From JAYQKL01 sp038142705 (GTDB lineage Bacteria; Pseudomonadota; Alphaproteobacteria; RS24): a DNA stretch of 64,000 bases. The DNA is taken from NCBI GenBank assembly GCA_965217015.1, contig OZ244224.1:930001-994000 (forward strand). Direction: 5' to 3'. A model generated the notes under the pieces. That model worked only from the letters and a program-made list of their open reading frames with translations, had not been told where the DNA came from and ran no database searches. Position 1 is the stretch's first letter; the number at the start of each line of letters is the position of its first letter. Shown piece after piece: positions 37,047-45,255 of this stretch. The position numbers were made by a program, and so were the translations under genes.

Positions 37047-37454
37047 ATGAGCATAGATAATTTACACGACCGGCTGGCGATTGAAGATTTATTGAACCGT
37101 TATTGTGAGGGCGTGAACCAGCGCGATGCCGATATTTGGGGCAGCACTTGGGCAGATGACGCAACTTGGGAACTCCCACATCTAGACATGGAAGGGCTGA
37201 AAGGCAAGGAAACCATTGTCGCTTCATGGCTAGAAGCGATGAAATTATTTCCATTCGTCAATATGATGGCGCAGATTGGCCAACTCACCATTGAGGGTGA
37301 CCATGCCACCATGCGCAGCTATACAGATGAAGTCGCGGTCACCCAAGACGGCACAGAATTGCGCCCACGCGGACAATATGATGATGAGTGCGTAAAAATT
37401 GATGGCACATGGAAATTCGCGCGCCGTAAATTTACCGTCTTGCATGGCGAATAA
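37047..37454 (+). CDS. SnoaL/NTF2-like fold protein
   Basis: A 135-residue SnoaL-type protein (LAIEDLLNRYCEGVNQRDAD, then WADDATWELPHLDMEGLKG and a C-terminal IDGTWKFARRKFTVLHG). The same fold is used by beta subunits of ring-hydroxylating oxygenases and by many small isomerases and dehydratases. AAAGGAG precedes the ATG. It lies 12 bp after an MDR gene, with the MBL-fold gene 64-73 bp further on. No catalytic assignment is possible. Confidence 0.78.
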   Translation: MSIDNLHDRLAIEDLLNRYCEGVNQRDADIWGSTWADDATWELPHLDMEGLKGKETIVASWLEAMKLFPFVNMMAQIGQLTIEGDHATMRSYTDEVAVTQDGTELRPRGQYDDECVKIDGTWKFARRKFTVLHGE

Positions 37455-37527
37455 AGCACAGATGATATTGCACAGTGACAAAATGTAAATTAGACTAGCG
37501 ACAATTTATATTACTGTTGTGGAAGAC

Positions 37528-38424
37528 ATGTCGAGCGTATCGCCAAACCCTGAAATTCAAACCTTTTTTGATGAACCCACCAACACGGCGAGCTATGTTG
37601 TGTGGGATCCTGGCACCCGCCATGCTGCGATTATCGATTCTGTACTCGATTTTGATTATGCCTCCGGCACAATTTTTTACGCAAGCGCTGATAAAATTCG
37701 TGATTTTGTAACAGCGCATGAATTAGAGGTTGATTGGCACATTGAAACCCATGTGCATGCCGACCATTTATCTGCCGCACCTTATTTGCAAGAAACACTG
37801 GGCGGGAAGATTGGCATTTCTGAAAAAATCATCGAGGTCCAAAATGTGTTTGGTAAAATCTTCAATGAGGGGACGCGCTTTCAAAGAAATGGCACGCAAT
37901 TTGACCATCTCTTTCAGGATAATGAAGACTATCAAATAGGAACACTCACCGCCACCGCCCTGCACACACCGGGGCATACACCGGCTTGTATGGCACATTA
38001 TATTGGCAATGCTGTTTTTGTTGGCGACACATTATTCATGCCAGATGGCGGCACCGCACGGGCGGATTTTCCGGGCGGCGACTCGCGCCAGCTTTATCGC
38101 TCCATCAAGCGCATTCTTGCCCTGCCCGCCAACACACGGATTTTTGTTTGTCATGATTACGGGCCCAATGGGCGAGATTATAAATTTGAAACCAGCGTTG
38201 CTGAAGAACTGGAAAATAATATTCATATCGCCAATGGCATCACCGAAGATGAGTTTGTCGCCCTGCGCGATGCTCGCGATGCCACACTTGATATGCCGAA
38301 ACTGATTTTACCTTCCATTCAGGTCAATATGCGTGCTGGTCATATGCCTGAAAGCGAAGATAATGGTGAGGTATATCTTAAAGTCCCAATAAAAGGGCTT
38401 AAGGGCAATAAACCGAAAGCTTAA
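37528..38424 (+). CDS. MBL-fold metallo-hydrolase, persulfide-dioxygenase (ETHE1/Blh)-like
   Basis: Metallo-beta-lactamase-fold enzyme of about 298 residues. The metal motif is HVHADHLSAAPYLQ, with further ligands in LHTPGHTPAC, FVGDTLF and VCHDYG. This set and the length fit the sulfur dioxygenase/ETHE1-Blh group, which uses a single iron on glutathione persulfide. A GTG three codons upstream is an alternative start, and the ribosome site is poor for both. Its TAA is shared with the convergent Rieske gene's stop in a TTAA. A role in disposing of sulfur from glutathione adducts is possible, given three GST-type genes in the window. Confidence 0.82.
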   Translation: MSSVSPNPEIQTFFDEPTNTASYVVWDPGTRHAAIIDSVLDFDYASGTIFYASADKIRDFVTAHELEVDWHIETHVHADHLSAAPYLQETLGGKIGISEKIIEVQNVFGKIFNEGTRFQRNGTQFDHLFQDNEDYQIGTLTATALHTPGHTPACMAHYIGNAVFVGDTLFMPDGGTARADFPGGDSRQLYRSIKRILALPANTRIFVCHDYGPNGRDYKFETSVAEELENNIHIANGITEDEFVALRDARDATLDMPKLILPSIQVNMRAGHMPESEDNGEVYLKVPIKGLKGNKPKA

Positions 38425-39752
38425 TCTTGAGCCATATAATCATTTAAGACTTCATGGAAATGCTGCACACGACGCTCTTGATGCGGCAGGTAATAGCCCT
38501 GATAGCCTTTTGAGTTCAGCCCTTTTTGCTGAATGCTGGCAATTGATAAATCCTGGTCAGCAGTGGTGCCAAGGGTTTTATCGCCATAAGAAATATGTTC
38601 ATGCATGGCATCTTCAACTGGCAAGTCAGGCCCGCCTGCGGGTGACGGCGTCATGTCCTGCCCCTCAATCGGGTGAACCAGCCACCAATGGTCAAAATAG
38701 CATTTTGAAGGATCAGTGGGGTGCGGGCGTGGGCGCAAAAGCTGCATACCATCTGGACCAGCCGTCAAAACATTGTTCGGGAAAATATTATAAATCACAT
38801 AATCCGTCGTTTGATAATCCGTCAGATGGGCATAATGTTTGAAGCCGCGCTCAACGCCATGTTCCATTTTTTGCTGCTGAATATCGACCCGCATATCTCG
38901 CCAGCGCTCGCGCCCGACATATTGCTCACTATCCACTTCCCATGCCGCTGCCATGCTAATGAGCGGCTCGCCAATTTTGTCTTGCCCATAGGCTTTAGAC
39001 GGCAAAAATGACGGGAACCAGCCGCGATTATGCCCGCCACTTAATAAATCAAACTGGCAGTCCTCATAATCCGCCGCAATATAGGGGATAAGCTCTGGGT
39101 GCAAGACCTTAACATGATAGGCCTCGTTAAAATTATCCGTGATAATTTTCCAGTTACATTCTGCATCGGCTGTAATATCGAGCACCCGCAACATATTTTC
39201 ACAGCGATATGAGTCCAACTCATCAACAATTGTGGCGCCTAAATAATCTTCTAAGCTCGGCGCGGCAGGGTCAAAATTAAACCAAATCATGCCGAACCGC
39301 TCCTGACAGGGCATTTCTTTCAAATGCAATTTGCCGCAGGGGCTGCCTTGGGTGAAGTCTTCTTCGTCAGGCACAAAGGACACGACACCATCTAAGTCAA
39401 ATTCCCAACCGTGATAGGGGCATTGGAATTTTTTCGCATGGCCTTCGGGCGCTTGCGTAATCATTGTGCCGCGATGCGGGCAGGAGTTAAAAAAGGCTTT
39501 AACACTGCGGTCTGGCTGGCGCACCATAATAATGGAGTCCTGCCCTAATTCTGTCGTTAAATAATCACCAGGCTCAGGCATTTGGTAGCTTACGCCGCCA
39601 ATATTCCAAACCTTGTGCCAGACATTTTGAAACTCTTTTTTCAAATAATCTGCATCTGTGTAACGGGTAGCGCACACGCTATCACCCCGTAATTGCGGCT
39701 CGTCAAACTTAGCCGGACGGTCTAAACCTTTTGGTAAAATTATTGAACTCAT
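38421..39752 (-). CDS. Rieske non-heme iron oxygenase, alpha subunit
   Basis: Alpha subunit of 443 residues. Rieske ligands are C91/H93 (CPHRGT) and C111/H114 (CPYHGW), with the iron site in DNFNEAYHVKVLH. An in-frame TTG upstream overlaps the GGAG ribosome site, so the ATG after it is the start. It lies 24 bp after the next oxygenase gene in the same operon and resembles it in length and order, so the two may form a hetero-oligomer or act on successive substrates. Neither has a beta-subunit partner beside it. Confidence 0.9.
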   Translation of the reverse strand: MSSIILPKGLDRPAKFDEPQLRGDSVCATRYTDADYLKKEFQNVWHKVWNIGGVSYQMPEPGDYLTTELGQDSIIMVRQPDRSVKAFFNSCPHRGTMITQAPEGHAKKFQCPYHGWEFDLDGVVSFVPDEEDFTQGSPCGKLHLKEMPCQERFGMIWFNFDPAAPSLEDYLGATIVDELDSYRCENMLRVLDITADAECNWKIITDNFNEAYHVKVLHPELIPYIAADYEDCQFDLLSGGHNRGWFPSFLPSKAYGQDKIGEPLISMAAAWEVDSEQYVGRERWRDMRVDIQQQKMEHGVERGFKHYAHLTDYQTTDYVIYNIFPNNVLTAGPDGMQLLRPRPHPTDPSKCYFDHWWLVHPIEGQDMTPSPAGGPDLPVEDAMHEHISYGDKTLGTTADQDLSIASIQQKGLNSKGYQGYYLPHQERRVQHFHEVLNDYMAQD

Positions 39753-39776
39753 TTTTTTCTCCAAATAAAACGGTCT

Positions 39777-41156
39777 CTACCTTCGACCTTCTAAATAATC
39801 ATTTAACACTTCATGGAAAAACCTAACACGGGTTTCCTGACCAGATAAATAGGCGTCCTCATAACCGCGACTATGCATACCCGCTTGCATGTTTTCAGCA
39901 AGCTCCATATCCTGATAGACAATCTGGCCCGCGAGTTCAGGCACGCCTTTGCCGCCATCAAACACCCGATGCTCACAAAATTCAGCCTCTTTGAGCGGTT
40001 TAGGGCCAGCCATCACCGACTCCACCATATCTTGCCCCTCAACCGGAAACGCCATGCACCACAAATCAAAATAACATTTTTCCGGATTGGTGGGGTGCGG
40101 CTCAGAGCGGAAAAAAACCAAATTATCTGGCAAAAATGAAATGGTCACATTCGGAAAAATCACTGTATGCGGGCTGTCTGTCAGCTGTTCATCGTCCATA
40201 TGCTCATAATGCACATAACCGCGCGCCCGCCAGTTTTCGCGCTTAACCGCTTTTAAGTCCAGCCAGCCCTGTGAAACCATTTCCTCATATGACGCATATT
40301 TATTCGGGTCGATACCCCAAGACTCCAAAATCATCTTGTAAGGATGCGGCTCCCCCTCGGGCAATCGGTCTGACAAAGAGGGACGCATTGGTTGCACAGT
40401 ACGGCCATGCCCATTAGGCCACATTTCATGGCGCGCTGTTTCAACATCTTGGTCAATCCATGGCGGCACTTGAGGGTGTGCAGTGCGCGTGTGATAGCTT
40501 TCGGAAAAATTATCAGTGACATATTTCCAATTCGCATTGACCTCAATGCGATACCACGCCACCCGTACCGCCGTTTCCATCGGATAAGCGGCATAGACTT
40601 CAGGCAAAGGCTCTAAATAGCTTGCAAGCGCGGGGGCGTCATCATTCATGGTGTACCAAACAAAACCACCCCATTGGTCGCATTTCAACTCTTTGAGCTG
40701 AAGCTTACCGCAGGGGTTGCCCTGCGGGAAATCTGTCGCGCTGTCTTGCGCTTCCACTAACATGCCATCAAGCGCATATTTCCAGCCATGATAGGGGCAA
40801 TGAAAATAATCAGTCGAGGCGCTGTCGGTCACCATTTTCATGCCGCGATGCCGGCAATTATTATAAAAAGCACGCACGCTACCATCTTCCTGGCGCACAC
40901 ATATCACAGACTCTTTCATGAAATGATGCACCAGATAGTCACCTGTTTCTGGTATATCAGCCAAACGACCTGCCACATGCCAAATTTTTGTCCACATATG
41001 CGCCCATTCGGCCTGTGCAAATTCTTGGGCATAATAACGCTCACCGGTGATTTTATCGCCGCGCAAATGGCTAGGGTCACGCCCATCAAGCGTTAATGGG
41101 TGCTTTGGCGCAACTGAATGCGGTTTTGCTGCAGCTTTATTAGGGCTTGATGTCAT
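39777..41156 (-). CDS. Rieske non-heme iron oxygenase, alpha subunit
   Basis: Alpha subunit of 459 residues. Rieske ligands are C101/H103 (CRHRGM) and C120/H123 (CPYHGW), with the iron-site histidines in DNFSESYHTRTAH. GGAGA stands 8 bases before the ATG. It is the first gene of a two-oxygenase operon and is divergent from the tandem SnoaL gene across a 130-bp gap. It is a paralogue of the following gene. An electron-transfer partner is not encoded next to it; the only Rieske ferredoxin in the window is 25 kb away. Confidence 0.9.
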   Translation of the reverse strand: MTSSPNKAAAKPHSVAPKHPLTLDGRDPSHLRGDKITGERYYAQEFAQAEWAHMWTKIWHVAGRLADIPETGDYLVHHFMKESVICVRQEDGSVRAFYNNCRHRGMKMVTDSASTDYFHCPYHGWKYALDGMLVEAQDSATDFPQGNPCGKLQLKELKCDQWGGFVWYTMNDDAPALASYLEPLPEVYAAYPMETAVRVAWYRIEVNANWKYVTDNFSESYHTRTAHPQVPPWIDQDVETARHEMWPNGHGRTVQPMRPSLSDRLPEGEPHPYKMILESWGIDPNKYASYEEMVSQGWLDLKAVKRENWRARGYVHYEHMDDEQLTDSPHTVIFPNVTISFLPDNLVFFRSEPHPTNPEKCYFDLWCMAFPVEGQDMVESVMAGPKPLKEAEFCEHRVFDGGKGVPELAGQIVYQDMELAENMQAGMHSRGYEDAYLSGQETRVRFFHEVLNDYLEGRR

Positions 41157-41286
41157 TTTGAATCTCCGCGCTTATCTTAACAAAACCACTAAAAATCTCA
41201 CAAAAAAGGCTATCATTGTGCTTTTGGCTGGCTCTACTAGCAATTTTATCAGGCGACTTTTTACCCGCAGATGGAAACAATCAAAT

Positions 41287-42357
41287 ATGGATAAAAATAC
41301 CCTCATAGACCGACAGGGAATTGAAGAAGCCCTAGCCAATCACAGCCGCGGTGTGGACCGCGCTGATGCTGTTTTACTGGGTTCAGCCTATCACGAAGAT
41401 GGAGAAGTTGATTATGGTTCATTTGTTGGCCCCGCCAGCGAATTTGTTAGCTTTTTATCTGCTGCCCAAAAAACCGCCCGCCCCAGCCTGCACCGCACCT
41501 CTAATATTTCCATTCACATAAAAGGGCATAAGGCTGTCAGCGAGTCTTATGTGATTGCCTATGTTGAAGATGAAGAAACGCAAAGAATGGTGCTGGGGCG
41601 TTATCTCGACAGCCATGAAAAACGCGATGGCGTGTGGCGGTTAACAAAGCGTGTCTATTCACTCGAAGGCAATACCAATAAACCCAACAATGCCGCACGG
41701 CCAGACCCAGCCATGCTTGATGACCATTTTGTGCCGCAAGGTGGTCATGGCGCAGGCGATGCGGGGCGTGTTTTAATGGCTCTTGCACAGGCCAAAAACG
41801 CATCGCAGCCGCAACCCCAAAAACAGGAGGCCCCAAAAATGTCACAAGAGAGCGAGCAAACCAAACTTGATATCGCGCTGTCAAAAATAGAGATACATGA
41901 GCTTTGCATGCGCTATTCTAGAGGTGTTGACCGCGCTGATAGCGCGCTTTTAGCGTCAATTTTCACAGACGACTCCACTGTCATTTCAGGCGTGTTTAAT
42001 GGAAATGGCAAAGAATTTGCAAACCATATTTGTGAGTTTGTGAAAAATAACAGCGATTATGTTTTCCATAGCATTGCCAATGAATGGGTGCGCGTGACAG
42101 GTGACGAGGCCGTGGGTGAACATTATGTCATTGCCATGATGAAAGCAGACGGACAAGATGTCATGTCAGGCGGGCGCTATATTGACCGCTATGTGCGCCT
42201 TGAGGGGGAATGGAAAATTAAAGAACGGGTTTTCGTTGTTGATTGGAACCGCACCGACCCCAGCACATTCCAAGATGATGGTTTTTATGAGGGCCTGAAA
42301 CAACGCGCTCAATGGGGCAAAGATGACCCAGTTTATCAGCTTTGGGAAAGCATTTAA
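41287..42357 (+). CDS. Tandem SnoaL/NTF2-like protein (two fused SnoaL domains)
   Basis: A 356-residue protein of two homologous SnoaL-type domains. Domain 1 (about 1-140) has LANHSRGVDRADAVLLGSAY and domain 2 (about 185-356) has CMRYSRGVDRADSALLASIF, sharing the SRGVDRAD signature. They are joined by a low-complexity linker rich in Ala, Gln and Pro. Inside the linker DNA is a perfect AGGAGG eight bases before an in-frame ATG (codon 185), so a 172-residue second product could also be made. The frame is open upstream but overlaps the divergent oxygenase gene; homology starts at the ATG given. It is the first gene of a unit with a P450 and an epoxide-hydrolase-like gene. Confidence 0.82.
   Translation: MDKNTLIDRQGIEEALANHSRGVDRADAVLLGSAYHEDGEVDYGSFVGPASEFVSFLSAAQKTARPSLHRTSNISIHIKGHKAVSESYVIAYVEDEETQRMVLGRYLDSHEKRDGVWRLTKRVYSLEGNTNKPNNAARPDPAMLDDHFVPQGGHGAGDAGRVLMALAQAKNASQPQPQKQEAPKMSQESEQTKLDIALSKIEIHELCMRYSRGVDRADSALLASIFTDDSTVISGVFNGNGKEFANHICEFVKNNSDYVFHSIANEWVRVTGDEAVGEHYVIAMMKADGQDVMSGGRYIDRYVRLEGEWKIKERVFVVDWNRTDPSTFQDDGFYEGLKQRAQWGKDDPVYQLWESI
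41825..41841 (+). promoter_or_regulatory. Internal Shine-Dalgarno and start codon within the tandem SnoaL gene
   Basis: AGGAGG is followed, after eight bases, by an ATG in the frame of the surrounding gene. It falls exactly at the junction between linker and second domain. It would initiate MSQESEQTKLD and give the second SnoaL domain alone. Confidence 0.6.
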
Positions 42358-42403
42358 CTCTCAATAGCCGAGCCAATAATAGAATTTAGCAATAGGATAA
42401 ACC

Positions 42404-43618
42404 ATGCCAACGCAATTTTCAGATGTACCAACCGAGTTACAAAGTGATTTTGATATTGTTGCCGACCCAGAATTGATGCGCGACCCGCAACAGCGTATGG
42501 CTGAGGTGTTTCTCGAAGACGAAAGAGATATTGTTTTCACACCCCATAATGGCGGGCATTGGGTAATATCGAATTATGAATATGCGCAAGAAATTTTGAA
42601 AAACCCGCAAGTCTTTGGGTCATTCCCTATTGGCGTGCCAGCCAATTATGAGCAACGCCCGCGCCTGATACCGCTTGAAAGCGCACCTGATGAGCATGCG
42701 CGTTATCGGCGTTTGCTGTTGCCGGTTTTTGAACCCAATACAATTCGTAAAATGGAAGATAAAATCCGCCAGCGCACGCTGAAAGTGCTTGATGAAGCAC
42801 TGACAGATGGCGAGATTGACTTTCTGTGGGATATTGCCAAGCCTATTCCAACGGGTGTGTTTCTCGATATGATGGGCTTGCCGCATGATATGCAAGCCAA
42901 ATTTTTTGAGTGGGAAAAAGGCTTTTACCGCGCCCCAACCATTGAAGAGCGCACAGAGTGCGGGCAAAACATTTCTATCGCCTTATCAAAATCGGTTGAT
43001 GAGCATCTTGCCCAGCCGCAAGATGATGTGATTACCCTGTTGCTTGATGTTGAGGTTGAGGGCGAAAAACTAAGCCGTGAAGAGGTTGATGCGATTTGCT
43101 ATTTGCTCTTTTTAGCTGGTGTTGACACAGTCGCGACAATGCTTGGTTTTATCGCGCAATATCTGGCCAAAAACCCTGCCCTTTTTCAAGAACTCAAAGC
43201 CGATATATCCAAACTTCCAAAGGCGGTTGATGAGCTGGTGCGCATGCAGGCCTTTATCAACCTCAACCGCATTTGTGAGGAAGATATTGAGTTTCATGGC
43301 GTCAAATTTCGCAAAGGCGATAATATTGTGATACCGACCTATGTGTCTGACCATGATGCCCGCAATTTCCCCGATCCATCGCAATATAATACAGAGCGTT
43401 CCAAGCAAGAGTTGAATATGCATCATGCGTTTGGTGATGGGCCGCATAAATGCATTGGCATGCACCTCGCAAAGCTTGAGATTCGGATTGTGCTGGAGGA
43501 AATGATGAAGCGCATGGATACGCTAGAAATCGCTGATCCAGACCGCGTCACTGCGCATGGCGGCACCACAATGGGGCTGGATTCCTTGCCCATTCACTTC
43601 CAATCACGCACCGCATAG
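42404..43618 (+). CDS. Cytochrome P450, P450cam (CYP101)-like
   Basis: Soluble class I P450 of 404 residues. The heme ligand is C350 in FGDGPHKCIG, the K-helix ExxR is in AVDELVRM, and the I-helix reads FLAGVDTVAT, keeping the Asp-Thr proton-delivery pair of P450cam. The N-terminal half (NGGHWVISNYEYAQEI and the ESAPDEHARYRRLLLP block) also follows the CYP101 pattern. Camphor- and terpene-hydroxylating P450s have this form. It needs a ferredoxin and reductase of the putidaredoxin kind, which are not adjacent. The epoxide-hydrolase-like gene begins 4 bp after its stop, so the two are closely coupled. Confidence 0.93.
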   Translation: MPTQFSDVPTELQSDFDIVADPELMRDPQQRMAEVFLEDERDIVFTPHNGGHWVISNYEYAQEILKNPQVFGSFPIGVPANYEQRPRLIPLESAPDEHARYRRLLLPVFEPNTIRKMEDKIRQRTLKVLDEALTDGEIDFLWDIAKPIPTGVFLDMMGLPHDMQAKFFEWEKGFYRAPTIEERTECGQNISIALSKSVDEHLAQPQDDVITLLLDVEVEGEKLSREEVDAICYLLFLAGVDTVATMLGFIAQYLAKNPALFQELKADISKLPKAVDELVRMQAFINLNRICEEDIEFHGVKFRKGDNIVIPTYVSDHDARNFPDPSQYNTERSKQELNMHHAFGDGPHKCIGMHLAKLEIRIVLEEMMKRMDTLEIADPDRVTAHGGTTMGLDSLPIHFQSRTA

Positions 43619-43622
43619 CGCC

Positions 43623-44471
43623 ATGTCAAATATAGCTATTGTAGAGAAATTTTATCACGCCATTGCCACCGGACAAGGCGATGTGATTGCAGCGCTGCTT
43701 GACGATGCAGTGGAACTGATTGTACCGGGTGATGATGGCGTTTTGCACGGGCATTATCGTGGTAAGGAATGTTTTTTAACTCAAATTTTCCCGACTGTTT
43801 TTTCAGGCGTTGACCCGACCCAAATTACATTTTGCAAGAATATAAAAATCGTCAATGCAGATGGAGAGAATGTGACGGCACTGGCACAAAATGACGGGAT
43901 TGCACTAACTGGCAAAGCTTATAATCAATTATATGGACATATTTTTCAGTTGCGTAAGGGAAAAATTATCCGCCTGATAGAATTTTATGATGGCCTTTTG
44001 GCACAAGCTGCATTGTGGCAAAACACGCCTCATGTCCAAGCTGATGCCGCTTTTCACATTGAAAATATTGCGGGCATCAGCCAATCTAATCTGGCCCTTG
44101 CGCAAGCATTTATCGCTGCTTGGGAAAGCAATAAGAGCGGGCGCATTTTAGAGCTGATGCATGAAGATTGTTTTTACCATAATATCCCTCTGCCCGCTTT
44201 AGAGGGTAAAAAAGCAATTAGCGATTTCATCGAACCTTTTCTTGAAACGGTGCAAGAGGTTGAATGGGAGGTGCATGAAATTGGCGAAAACAGCAATGGT
44301 TTTGTGTTCAGTGAGCGGACAGACAAATTCAAAATCAATGATTATTGGGTATCCGTCCCCGTCATGGGCAGTATGAAATTTGAAAATGGCCTACTCACAA
44401 TCTGGCGTGATTATTTTGACCTTGCGACATTTGAAACTGAAATTGCAAACGCTCAAAAAAATTCAGCTTAA
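43623..44471 (+). CDS. Two-domain SnoaL / limonene-1,2-epoxide-hydrolase-like protein
   Basis: A 282-residue protein. Residues 1 to about 135 form a SnoaL-like domain. Residues about 155-270 match limonene-1,2-epoxide hydrolase of Rhodococcus: FYHNIPLP (Y185, N187), SERTDKF (R232, D234) and TIWRDYFDL (D263) correspond to its Tyr53, Asn55, Arg99, Asp101 and Asp132, the complete catalytic set, at nearly the same spacing. It therefore likely adds water to an epoxide. A longer frame upstream lies inside the P450 gene and was discarded. The 4-bp gap to the P450 suggests epoxidation followed by hydrolysis. Its stop overlaps that of the convergent GST gene. Confidence 0.85.
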   Translation: MSNIAIVEKFYHAIATGQGDVIAALLDDAVELIVPGDDGVLHGHYRGKECFLTQIFPTVFSGVDPTQITFCKNIKIVNADGENVTALAQNDGIALTGKAYNQLYGHIFQLRKGKIIRLIEFYDGLLAQAALWQNTPHVQADAAFHIENIAGISQSNLALAQAFIAAWESNKSGRILELMHEDCFYHNIPLPALEGKKAISDFIEPFLETVQEVEWEVHEIGENSNGFVFSERTDKFKINDYWVSVPVMGSMKFENGLLTIWRDYFDLATFETEIANAQKNSA

Positions 44472-45250
44472 AGATAGGCGCTAATTTTGGGCCAAGCTGC
44501 CCGCCCATCGCGTTGGCAGTCTTCTAAAACATCAGCCGAGAAATCGTCACGCACTGCCTCAACAAAAGAGGGTCGGTCAAACCATTTTTCCGTCCAGCGC
44601 TGAACATTGGGACAATCCGCATAAATCGCCGTCCATTCAAATTGAAAAAGCGTTTGAAAATATGGGATAAGGCAAATATCTGCCAGCGTGACCGTATCAC
44701 CGAGCAACCATTCATGACCCTCTAAATCTTTTTCCATATCCAATATTGTTGTGCGATAGGTTTTAACCGCATCAGCAACATCAGGCGCATCTAAGCCCTT
44801 TTCAATCAAGCGTCTTTGTCGCTCACGGCGTGGTTTTTCGGGTATTTTTTCCAGTAAAGCCGCCCGCTCTTCTGCGGTTTTTTCAAGCATCGCCGGACGC
44901 ATAATCATCGGCCATTGAATCGCCCCGCAAGAAGGATGCAGCTTATTATCAACATGCTTCATCCAAAACCGCATTTTTGCCACCACATGCGCATCTTCAG
45001 GGCGGAAGGATTTTTGCGGATAAGCATCGTCCAAATATTCACAAATAATGCTGGACTCAATCACCACCTTGCCCGCATCAACCAAAGTTGGCACTACGCC
45101 AAGCGGATTGAGGGCTAAATATTCTGGTTTTAGATTTTCTTTCTGCGCCAAATCAACATGATGCGCTTGCCAATCCAGCCCCTTTTCTGCCAGTAAAATT
45201 CGGACTTTTTGCGCACAAGGCGACATTGGGTGTGTGTATAGCTCAATCAT
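44468..45250 (-). CDS. Glutathione S-transferase, LigF (beta-etherase)-like
   Basis: GST of 260 residues and last gene of the phenol operon. The N-terminal thioredoxin-like domain has MSPCAQKVRILLAEKGL and the helical domain has TVTLADICLIPYF. From memory its layout resembles the sphingomonad lignin beta-etherase LigF: GKVVIESSIICEYLDD and the MRFWMKHVDNKL segment line up well, as does the insertion before the helical domain. A LigF-type enzyme would cleave an aryl ether with glutathione, but this one could equally be a detoxifying GST. It starts 5 bp after dmpD and takes the place where dmpI sits in the classical operon. Confidence 0.8.
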   Translation of the reverse strand: MIELYTHPMSPCAQKVRILLAEKGLDWQAHHVDLAQKENLKPEYLALNPLGVVPTLVDAGKVVIESSIICEYLDDAYPQKSFRPEDAHVVAKMRFWMKHVDNKLHPSCGAIQWPMIMRPAMLEKTAEERAALLEKIPEKPRRERQRRLIEKGLDAPDVADAVKTYRTTILDMEKDLEGHEWLLGDTVTLADICLIPYFQTLFQFEWTAIYADCPNVQRWTEKWFDRPSFVEAVRDDFSADVLEDCQRDGRAAWPKISAYL

Positions 45251-45255
45251 TATTC

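Noticed and set aside
748..37504. Frequent CTAG tetranucleotides in intergenic gaps, and the shared 10-mer CTAGTTACAA at 7211 and 17751
   Set aside because: At this base composition CTAG is expected about as often as seen, it also occurs in coding sequence, and a shared 10-mer between two of about 20 gaps is compatible with chance.
41047..41286. N-terminal extension of the tandem SnoaL gene
   Set aside because: The extra 80 codons run through the divergent Rieske gene start and the promoter gap, have no SnoaL similarity and contain composition unlike the protein that follows.
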